A program made the translations under genes and the position numbers. The notes beneath the pieces were generated by a model. The model saw only the letters and a program-made list of their open reading frames with translations, had not been told where the DNA came from and did no database searches. This document shows positions 1 through 10,000 of a stretch of 64,000 nt of DNA, piece after piece. The stretch spans positions 1 through 64,000 of the forward strand of contig CANJKZ010000089.1 of the NCBI GenBank assembly GCA_947471745.1. The letters are read 5' to 3'. Position 1 is the stretch's first letter, and every line of letters begins with the position of its first letter. The stretch comes from Closterium sp. Naga37s-1 (taxonomy: Eukaryota > Streptophyta > Zygnematophyceae > Desmidiales > Closteriaceae).

Positions 1-2671
1 AGGGGCACTTCAGCAGGCGGTATGAGCAGAAGCGGTCTCCACAGCTGCTCGGGCGAAGAGCCATTAACAACTGCCACGTGTGCAACAGCAGCACAGCTGC
101 CAGTGCCAGCAGCCACCGGATTGCGGTCCGCCTGGCAATAAATTCGGTGGAAGAGGAAGGAAGGGGAGGTGGAAGAGGAGAACGCGGAGACGCAAAGGGA
201 GGGGAAGGAGAGCGTGAACGGGAGGGGGAGGAGAGGAGCAAGGAGCGGGAGGGGGAGGAGGAGGGGGAAAGAGAAGCAAAGGGCGATGGGGGAGTATGAG
301 CAGGGCACGTGGGGAAGGTTCACGGAGAGGGTGTTGCACGGTTCTTATGACCTGAAGGGTGTGGCACGGTTCTTATTACCTGACGGTGACAGCATGTTAA
401 GTGGTTCTTATAAGGAAGGGGTGACAGTCAGACAGACGGACAGCAATGTACCTTGAGTGCGCCCTGTTTGCGGATGAAGTCGTTGGCCTTGAAGAGCGTC
501 GCTGTCAGCCACACGACGGTGCAGAAGCCTGTGTGGGAGAGGGAGAGCACAGAAAGATACACGTGTGTGCTGGTGAGTTGGTGTGCTGGTGAGTTGGTGT
601 GCTGGCGTGCCGCGTGCTGGCGTGCTAGCATGCTAGCGCGCTGGCGTGCTGTGAGTTGGTGAGTTGGTGCACGCATGCATGCCAACACAACCACGCATGC
701 TTACCCTCATACCCACGCATGCATGGCAACACAAGCCCAACGCCAATTGCGCTTATTCTTCGATTGCCCACGCACACAACGCCAGCTGAATCTGCTCTTG
801 TGCTGACCAGCCTCACTCCCCACTCACCAATCAGGTGCTGCCTCACTCCCCACTCACCAATCAGGTGCTGCCTCACTCCCCACTCACCAATCAGGTGCTG
901 CCTCACTCCCCACTCACCAATCAGGTGCTGCCTCACTCCCCACTCACCAATCAGGTGCTGCCTCACTCCCCACTCACCAATCAGGTGCTGCCTCACTCCC
1001 CACTCACCAATCAGGTGCTGCCGGACTTGCACGAAGAGCAGCAGGAACGCGAACGGCACGGCCTGCTCCAGGCTCCGCGCAGCCAGGTGCATGTCCGACC
1101 CGCGCGTTACCGTCCCCCCTCCGCCTCCGCCTCCGCCTCCGCCTCCCCCTTCCCCTCCCCCTCCTCTCGCCCCTTCGTCCGTGTCCTCACCAGGGTTGCC
1201 ACCAGTGGGACTCCCCCCTCTGTGTCTCCGACCGTCCCTCTGCCGCTCCAGCTGCTCGCCCTGCCTCCTCCCCCTCTTGCTCCTATGATTGCCATTGCCG
1301 CCGCTTCCCCTGCGGCGTCGCTTGCCGTCTCTGATGAATCACCTTCGCTCCCTGCTGTCCCTGTTACCGCTAACACCCCCGCTTGTCCTGCCGCTCCTGC
1401 TGCCCCTGCTTCTGCCGCTCCTGCTCCTGCGCCACCTTCTGCTCCTGTTCCTGCTCCTGCACCTGCTCCCACTGCTGATGCTGTTTCGGCTTCTCCTGCC
1501 GATCCCCTTCCTTCAACCGTTCCTCCAACTCCACCCGCTGCACCATGCGCTCCGTCTCTCCGTCTCTCTTCCCCCCTCCCTTTCCACCCCTCCCAAGTCC
1601 ACATCCAGCCGAATTTCCCCGCCTGCGTCGCTCTCCCGCCTCTCCGCTCCCTCTATTAAGCTACCCGGAAGTGACAATAACGAAGGCGAGGCGTTGCAAA
1701 GCGGCGGAGGATGCGGGGAGAATTGCCATCTGGGATGGAGTTGGGGGGGAAGTGAGACTCCGGAGACTGAAAGGCTCGCCATTGGTCGACGATACTGCCA
1801 CGTGGGCATCGTACGGCCGTCGCTGAATGGGTGGCGGAGTCTCATAAGGACGGCACCCTGAAACGGCATCCCCGTTGGCGGAGAAGATGCTCGGGTGCGC
1901 GGAATCTCCCCCTTGTCCTTCTTCCCCTTCCCCTTCCCCACGAGTTTCCCCGCGCGCGCGCGCTTCCCCTCGTCCTTCCACGTGGCAATCATCTACTCGT
2001 TCTTGATCGTTGACCGTCGCAGAACGCTCGGCGCGCTTCTGAGAGGCGGGTGCTATCGCTGGAGGAGGCAGCGGCGGCAACTGCGGAGGGTGCGACCGCG
2101 TGACACGTGGCCCTTCTCCCGTCTGTCCTTCAAAAGGTCCACTAGTTCCTAGACCTGGTAGATTTCTCGTAGTTTCTGAATTCGAGTCAGAAAGGATGAG
2201 CGGGGAGCTACCGCTTGTAGCGGATCGACTGCTTGTAACGGGTTGGCTGGCGAGAAGAGGGGACTGGCCGGGATTTCGACGCACAGGAGCAGCGCGCTGA
2301 TCTGAGCCGAAAAACGCGGAGGAGAGACCGAGACTAAGCGCGGATAACGGCGGAGATCCCGCGACGTCGACAACGCGTGGAATAGATGCTGCTCTTGTTG
2401 ATCCGAGTCCGAAGCGCTGACAAACTGACCGTTTTCGTGCGCCTGCTGCCGTTGAGACTGCTGGCGTGGCTGCTGACGTGGCTGCTGCTGCTGAAGCTGG
2501 ACGGCCGTCAGTGCTGTCAGATAGCCATTGCGGAAGGAGCTGGTGTCGCTCCTGATTGGCTCGTTCGGGTGCTTGACCACCGCGTCGTCCGCTGGAGCTG
2601 GGCTCTTCTCCGCTAGTTGCGCGAAGGATTCTAGACAACGCTTCGATGGGGGAAAATCTCGAACCAAACAT
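1..2671 (-). CDS. RNFT1/2-like membrane RING E3 ubiquitin ligase, 5' part only
   Basis: Homologues are ER/Golgi multi-pass E3 ligases with a C-terminal RING, which here lies beyond the left edge. Three exons are well supported. The one ending at 1008 encodes MHLAARSLEQAVPFAFLLLF and ends QHLI before a GTGAGT donor. Exon 452-528 encodes FCTVVWLTATLFKAND then FIRKQGALK; phases join as LI-G-FC. Exon 1-131 (acceptor CAG at 132-134, phase 0) contains EQLWRPLLLIPPAEVP. The order LEQ.xPF helix, VWLTA helix with KAND..RKQ.ALK, then RPLLLIPP matches RNFT-family proteins as I remember them. The N-terminal 336 codons (2671 down to 1661, first ATG of that frame at 2671) are Ser/Ala/Pro-rich without a recognised domain. 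How they connect to the exon ending at 1008 is unresolved: 1,107-1,604 is Ala/Gly-rich, open in several frames, and I see no convincing splice pair. Introns hold tandem repeats (566-760 and 811-1020). Confidence 0.72.
811..1020. repeat. Seven perfect 30-bp tandem copies of a 5' splice junction
   Basis: Seven identical, in-register 30-bp units at 811-840 through 991-1020. Read on the minus strand each unit carries the exon end CAGCACCTGATTG followed by the donor GTGAGT. Donor copies lie at 1002-1007, 972-977, 942-947, 912-917, 882-887, 852-857 and 822-827. The unit has no stop in the gene's frame and translates as VRQHLIGEWG, so use of each more distal donor adds exactly 10 residues. It belongs to the RNFT-like gene. 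Confidence 0.95.
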
Positions 2672-2673
2672 GG

Positions 2674-2829
2674 TCAACACATTGCTGGTGAATCATGCTG
2701 AGTCGAACCGCTACGGATTCCAGGCCCTGTGACCCTGGGTTGACTCGGACTAGACGGAACTGGCGGGTTTCTGCTGCCATGGCTACTGCTGCTACTGTTG
2801 AGTGGATTAACTTCTTCAGGATCCACCAT
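2674..2829 (-). other. Upstream 51-codon frame of the RNFT-like gene (uORF or 5' exon)
   Basis: An ATG at 2829 opens 51 codons beginning MVDPEEVNPLNSSSSSHGSR and stops at 2674-2676, just before the in-frame ATG at 2671 in another frame. The composition looks like a real protein N-terminus. It could be an upstream ORF, or the true start joined to the longer frame by an intron I cannot place. Confidence 0.35.
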
Positions 2830-4030
2830 TGATCGTACCTTGTGTAACTAATGTTGGTGGTAACTACAAGAAAGGGTTAAAAATATGCAAGGGACATCTG
2901 AAAGGCACTAACTCTAACTGAACTTACTTTATATGACAAATTCTGGACTCCAACCAAAGAGACAGAATTTCAGGGAACTATGAAGCTTGTTTTCTGGTCG
3001 AAGGCGCACGAGCATCCGTACGAGTCGAGGCGCTAACAGGGTTTCTGCTCAGGTTTTTCCATCATAATCTAGCGACCACCTTAGGAATCTGAAATCCCTC
3101 AAATCTCGTGTGTGTGTGCCTGATAATGATCTCCTTCAACGGCTCGTTGAGAAGGCACAAGCACACTCCAACCTCGTCGGACATGTGTTGCAATTATCTG
3201 TCAACTGCTGGACTTGCACGCTTTGCTCCTGTGACCTGTCTCCAGCCCTCATGCTCACTGATCCTTCTCTGGCAAAAACTTGACGGAATGACGGAGTGAC
3301 GGTGTGACAGAACTGGACAGAACTGACGGAAAGAGACGGGAAGTGGGGGGAACGCGTAGGTCTGCGGCATCCAGTTCCGCGTTGGCGCAGGTTTTGCGCC
3401 ACGCGCGTTCTTCGGGAGCCCATCAAATTCCGCGTAAGCAAGCCGCTGACCAGTAAGCTGCACTTGTCCTCGGAGCGGACAAATCGACGGGAGTCGCGCC
3501 TTTTCCAACTGGGTTCGGTCGTTCGGACGCGCCACCGGAAGGCTAGCCCAGCCCACGTCAGAAGTGAACTCCGCTGACGGGGTCACGGTTTCGGAGCTGG
3601 AGATGTCCGCTGAGGGATACTGTTTCGAATGCCTGTGGCAGAGGCGGGAAAACGGGGTAGGATATTTTTGTGCGTTGGAACTGCTGGGTTTGGAGCAATT
3701 CTCTCGTTGCTTCGGTTCGGTGAGCTCCGCCTTGCAGCTCGGGCGCTGGAAAGATCTGACAACTGCGCGCGTACAGCGACGTTCGTCAAGCTCGAGGCAA
3801 GGAATTTGGTTCGGTGGCCTTCCTGGCATGGTAGCGACCATGTTCCAGGAGTTTCTGAACGATTTCAGGCGCAACAGTGGTTCGAATGTTCTTTCAAAAC
3901 ACTACAACCTCACTTACGGTACCAGTAAGGCTTCAACGATCTCCTAATAAAGTTCGCCACCAAATTTGCCTGCCACACAGGTCATCTCGCCTTCCCTAAT
4001 ATAGTCAGGAAAAAAAACGAAATTCATTTT
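2830..4030. other. Intergenic region between the RNFT-like and Rab3GAP genes
   Basis: About 1.2 kb between the Rab3GAP stop (4031) and the first candidate start of the RNFT-like gene (2829), both genes on the minus strand. It should hold the RNFT promoter and the Rab3GAP 3' end. A 226-codon minus frame (3194-3874) and a 127-codon plus frame (3564-3947) overlap each other, and neither looks like a known protein. A plus-strand AATAAA sits at about 3953. I cannot support a gene here. Confidence 0.4.
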
Positions 4031-7000
4031 CTACTCCTGCGCAGCAACCTTGAGCGCAAGAGTGAGGTCATCCAAGCTTGCCTTGGCATACAGCTGGTGC
4101 TTCACAATCTCCACCGAGTCCCTCGACGCCACAGCGCCCGTCGCCGCATCCTCCTCGTCCACCGTGTTGAAAATCACAAACGCTGGCGATGTGAAAATAA
4201 CCTCACGCTCTGTGGGCTCGTGCCTGTAAAGCAGGTTCCCCATGCGTCGCCCCCCGCCAGAAGCCTTGGCGGCAGCAGGGGGGAGTGGGGGAGCAGCAGA
4301 GGAGCTGCTGCTGCTGCTGCCAGGGGTGCTGCTGGTTGCTCCAGTGGTGTCGCTGCTGCTGCTGCCCGAAGGTTCCTTCTCCTGCCATAGCCTACCCACG
4401 ACCCGCCATTCGTCCGTTCGGCTGTCCGGCTCCTGTGATTGGTGGAGTGCAGATTGGAATGAGGGGAAGGAGTGTGGGGTGGGGATGGCAGGGGAAACGG
4501 GGGGGAGGAGGGGAGGGGAAGAGCGGAGGGGAGGAGGGGAGAGAAGGAGGGGGAAGGAGGGTTTAATGCAGGAGAGAGGGGGAGGAGGGGCCAGGGGGGC
4601 GGAGATGATTGTGGTTCAGAACGGATGCTCCGTCCCGACGCATTCACACCAGATACTCACAGGCAGATGCGGAAGACGGATGGGAGCGGGCAGCAGGCGC
4701 ACAGACGGCACATCAGTGGCGTTGAGGGCCCTTTCGGACAGCAGTTTGGCCACCAGCCGTGAGCAGCCCTGCAGGCGCTTCCACAGTGACGCCGCCACCA
4801 TGGCTGTGGCCTCCATGCGCGTGAACGCCCTCAGCAGCACCTCCAAGTCTTCGACTCGTTCGTCGGAGCAACTGCCAGCGCTCTCTGGAGAATGGAAGGG
4901 GTGGAGAGGGGTGGGGATGGATGAAGCACAAGAAGCTGCCACCATGGCTGTTGCCTTTTGAGGAAATTCGGAATCCACCAGCTCGGGAATCCCACGTAAC
5001 AGCAAACCAGCCTACCCCCATGACTCACGATCGTCCAGCCACTGCCACATGCTGGAAACCATGCCCGCCACGCGCTGCCTCTGCTCCGCAACCGGCTCCT
5101 CTCGCCCCCCCTGGTCGCGACCCAACAGCAGCACAGCCGACGAGAAGCACGTCGCCAGCAGCTGCCCCAGCAACTCCTCCGGTACCACCGTGTCTAAGTA
5201 GTGCAGGATCTGATGGGGTGGAGGGGGGTGGAGGTGGGTGGAGAGGGGTAGAGGAGGGTTAGGGTGGAAGAGGGGGGTGGAGGCTTAGTGCCTGCATTTC
5301 AGCAAGCTGCCCCAGCAGCTCCTCCAGTACCACCGTGTCCAGATAGTGCAGGATCTGATGGGGTGGCGGGGGGTGGAGAAGGGTGCGATGGGGGGCGGGA
5401 GGGTGTGGGGCAAAGAAGGGAGAGGGGGGAGTGCAGAGGGTTAGTGTCTGCGTTGCAACAAGCTGCCCCGTCAGCTCCTCCGGCACCACTGTGTCTAAGT
5501 GGTGCAGGATCAGGATCTGATGGGGTGGGGTGGGGTGGGTGAGTAGGTGAATCAAGTGGATCATTTCAAGAAGCTGCCCCAGCAGCTCCTCCGGCACCAC
5601 TGTGTCCAGATAAAGCAGCATCTGGAGGGGGGTGATGAGGAGGGGGGGGGGGAGGGGTTGGATGTGAGAAGGGTGAAGAGTCGGGGATGGGAAGAGTGGA
5701 TCAGGTGGGCGTAGTATTTGCATGTCAAGAAGCTGCCTCAGCAGCTCACCCTCTTTCCCCCATTCCCCTCACTCACCCCCCTCCCCTCACCTTCTCGCAC
5801 TCAAGGTCAAAGCGGAAAAAACTTTCCCCCATTCCCCTCACTCACCCCCCTCCCCTCACCTTCTTGCACTCAAGGTCAAAGCGGAAAAAAATAGGCCGCT
5901 GCTCGTGAGCAGGATCACGCTCAGTGCTGTCGGACTAGCCTTCCCCCACACTCCCCTCACTTCCCACATTGCCCACTCTCGCCCTTCATGCCCCGCACCT
6001 TCTCGCCGTCGAGGTCAAAGTGGAAGATGGGTCGCTGCGCATGCGCAGGTTCAGGCTCAGCCCTGTCCTGCAGCTTTGAGTCAACTCGAATTTTGAGTCA
6101 ACTCAAATCTCCCCTCAGCCCTCACCTTCTCGCCCTCCAGGTCGAAGTGGAAAATAGGCCTCTGCTCATGAGCAGGTTCAGGCTCAGCGCTGTCCCACAG
6201 CTCGCGCCACAGGTTGCCATGCACCTCCTCCATGCGCTCCGACAGCCGGCCCCTCGGCGGCCACCCCGACCCATCCACGCGGTGCCGCCGCCGCCTGCTC
6301 CCACCGGCCCCACCAGCACCTCTCCCACTGCCGCCCCCTCTCCCTCTCCCGCCCCTGCGCCCGCCACGCTCGTGCTCCTCGCTGTCCCGCCGCCCGCCCC
6401 GCCTCCTGACGTCATCGTCCCTCCAGTCGCGCTCGTCATAATCATCACGATCATCCCGGTCCCGGTCGTCTCGGTAACGGTCGTCACGGTCGTCGCGCCT
6501 GTCTCGGCCGCGGCGCCGCTCGCCAAACTCGTCCCACTCCTCGCGGTCGTCACTGTACTCCCCGTCCTCTCGCCCCCTGCCCCCCCTGCCCCTTCCCCTC
6601 TCCCTCTCTCTCTCCCTTTCCCTCTCCCTCTCCCTCTCTGGGTCACTGTCAGGTTCTGGGCTTCGGTACCTCTCCCTCTCCTCCTCCCTCCTTTTGAGCT
6701 CTTCCCTATCCCTACCTCTCTCCCTATCGCTCTCATCCCTCTCCCTCTCCCTATCGCTGTTGTCCCTGTCCTCCTCCCTCTCTCCTTTCTCCACAGCTTT
6801 CTTACTCCCTTCCACCCTCGGCTCATCCCCTGAACCACCCTCAACCTCAATCTCTTTCACACCCTCCTTCTCCACTCCTTTCCCACCATCCGCCACACTC
6901 TCCCCTACCTCTTCACCCTTCTCTTCCTCGCCTCCCTTCTCCCCATCCTCCACTTTCTCAACGCCATCCTCCTTCCCAGCATCTCCACCCGCCCCTGCTG

Positions 7001-10000
7001 CCTGCCCCTCACCAGCCACCGTATCTCCAGACTTCTCTTCCTGAGCCGCTTCAAAAAACTCATCTTCTTCCTCCTTGTCCTTCCCGGGACTGCTGCTGCG
7101 GCGGCGAGAAGGAGAGCTCTCCTTCTCCTCGTTCCCACCGCGGGTTCCATCCGGGTCTAAATCAGAGTCCCCTTCCCTCGAACTCTTGCCTCCGCCACCA
7201 TACTCTCTGCCCTCCTCCCTCTCCCTCTCCCTCTCCCTCTCCCTGCTCCTATCCCTGCCACCAGCCTTCCTATCCACCTCCCTGTCAATGTCACTCTCTT
7301 CCGTGTCACGCCCTCTCTCTCGCTCCCTCTCCCTCTCCCTCTCTCGCTCCCTCTCCCTATCCATCTCCCTGTCTGAATAATCATCATCACCATACCTCCC
7401 GCTCTCCCCATACCTCCCGCTGTCACTGAACCTCCCACTCGCGTCCCTAAAGCTATCATCCCTGTCCCTCAGGCTATCATCCCTCCTGTACCGCTCCTCC
7501 TCTCCCCTTCCGTACCTGTTGCCTCCTCCCCTTCTGTACCTGTCCTCCCGATCCTCATACCGGTCGCCCCGGCCGTACCTATCATCATCATCCCTCCCGT
7601 ACCGCCTACCACCATCGTCATACTCATCATCGTAATCATCCACGTCATCAGAGCCCTCATCCGCGCTTGTGATTGGCAGCCAGTCGTTGGGCGAGTGCCA
7701 GCGCACAAAGTCCTCTAGCACTGCCCCGGGGTTTGCAGCTTTGAACGCCGACATGTCTGGAGAAGAAAGGGTAGGAAGAGCATGTGTGTGGGGGGCCGGG
7801 GTGGGGAGGCGCTAAGCTATTGCTTTGAATGCTCAACGCCCGCGGAGGCGAGAATGCAGATTGCGCGCTAGAGAGCAGAGATGCACCGGGGCAGCGCAAG
7901 AGAGAAAGGGCAAGAAGCATGACGGAAAATCAGAAACAGAAGAAATAAAGGAAAAGAGAGAAAGCAGAAACAAAGACGAAAAAAAAAAAGTTGACTAGAC
8001 GAAGAACGGACTATACCTGAAGCAACAACGTCACTCTGCATGCGAGCTCGAGTTTCACGCCCCTGCGCACATGACACACGAGCAGACAGACAAGGCAGAT
8101 GTTACAGTTAGAGCACATGCACTACACAGTACACCCACACATCCACTCACACGCAGCAGCCACATGTTGCCCTTCACTGGCCCCGCTACCCCCAATAAAG
8201 ACTCACCCTGCCCCCCCCTCTCAGCGAGCTACCAAGTGACTAACCTTGCTTGCAAGTAACCAACCTTCTTACCGCAGGCGCGCTACCAAGAGCCTCCATG
8301 GCTCGCTCCTTCTCCTCGATCAATTCTTCACTCATGAACGTCGGGTCCTGGGTGTGTGGCTCCAGCATGCGCCGCCTCACACGCAGCAGCCACATGTCTC
8401 CCTTCACCAGCCCCACCACCCCCTGACAAATGACTCACCCCCCCAGAAACTACCAAGAGCCTACATCTGTGGCGCCTCAAGCTGACTCCAACTGAGATGA
8501 CACAACGGAGGGAACCACTCACTGACACTCACCGCAGGCGTGCTCCCCAGAGCCTCCATGGCTCGCTCCTTCTCCTCGATCATATCTTCACTCATGAACA
8601 CCGGGTCCTGTGTGTGAGGCTCCAGCATGCGCCGCCTCACGCGCAGCAGCCACATGTCTCCCTTCACCGGCCCCACCACCCCCCGCCTCCGCACGCGGCG
8701 CCGCCCCCTCGCCATCGCCCCCGTGAGGCCGTGGCTCGTGCGGCCCCTCTCCGCCCAGGTGTCGTCGTCCGATACGTCGCTCTCGCTGAAATATCTGTGG
8801 GTTGTGTAGGCAGGCAGGCAGTGGGTGGGTGGGTGGGTGGTGGATGGTGTGTGGTGAATAAGTGAGGAGTGGATTGAGTGTTGCTGCCTCAAGGGCTGAA
8901 TGAGGCGCACGGCTCATGCAGGCCCCTCTCTGCCCACTTCTCCAACGCATCGCATGGGCCCAGCCCCCTCCCTGCTCACGATACACCATCCACTCCCCTC
9001 CCCATCGCAAACCATCCACTCACCCCCACTTCCCCCCCCTCTATTCCCCTCAAGCACCACATGCTGCACTCACTCATCAAGGTCCTCTTCGCTGCGGTGG
9101 GAAGGCGAGTCGCCATCAGCCACACCCCCCTCATCATAGAACGCCACGTCGTGCGACCCGTGCGTGTCCGAGTCCCCCGAGGCCGTCTTGTCGTCGTGGT
9201 ATGGGCTCGCCCCGTCGCCATTGTCCCACCCGCGTCCTCCCCGCCCCCGGCCCGCCCTTCCATCATGCCAGCCGCCTCCTTCACTCCCAGACCTATCCAT
9301 CCCCTCCCACTCCTCCTCATCCCTCCCACCCCTCCTGTCACTCCCCCTCCCTCCCCTCTCCCTCCCGCTGCCTCGCCTCCTGCCGCCCCTCCCTGGCGGC
9401 GAGTCAGCGCGAGCCGGGCCGTCGTCGAGTGCTGTACCCCTTACAAGCTCCTCCACGCGCTCGCCTACAAGCTTGGCGGCGGCGATTTGGTGCATGCGCT
9501 CGGCGTGACGCATGCGCTCCTCCATTTCCCGCTCCTGCTGCTTGCGCCGCCGCTTAATGCACTCCTGCAGCTGCACGGGGGAAAGGGGATGGGGGGCGAA
9601 GTGAGAGAGGATAACAGAGGGAGAGATCATTTCAATACCGGCTCAGGAGCTGAACGGGGAAAGGAATTACGGGGTGGTAACGGGGAAATGGGTGGTAAAA
9701 AGAAATTAGAGGAACATTCAGGGATGCAAAAACGACAGCAACCCTGCCAGCTGCATCTCTGAGAGACAGTGTGGGGAGAATGTGGCGTCTTAAAGCCACG
9801 TACCAGCTGCAGCTTCTGGTGGATGAGGCAGGTGGCGGTGTTGGGAGGCCCGTCTGCAATGACTCGAGGGATGGGCAGCGCCTGCTCCCAGTTCCACCTC
9901 AGCTCACGCGTGAACTCCAGCCACAGCGCCGCCACAGCTGAAAGAGGGCCAGAAGGGAGTGCAAGGGGGCAGAGGGTTAGGGATGAGAGAGCAACGAGAG

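Noticed and set aside
811..1020. Evenly spaced perfect repeats as a possible CRISPR array
   Set aside because: Direct tandem copies with no spacers, in a eukaryotic intron.
3194..3947. A 226-codon minus frame and a 127-codon plus frame between the RNFT-like and Rab3GAP genes
   Set aside because: They overlap in opposite directions, have no recognised domain and no clear promoter or splice context; chance frames are common at this GC content.
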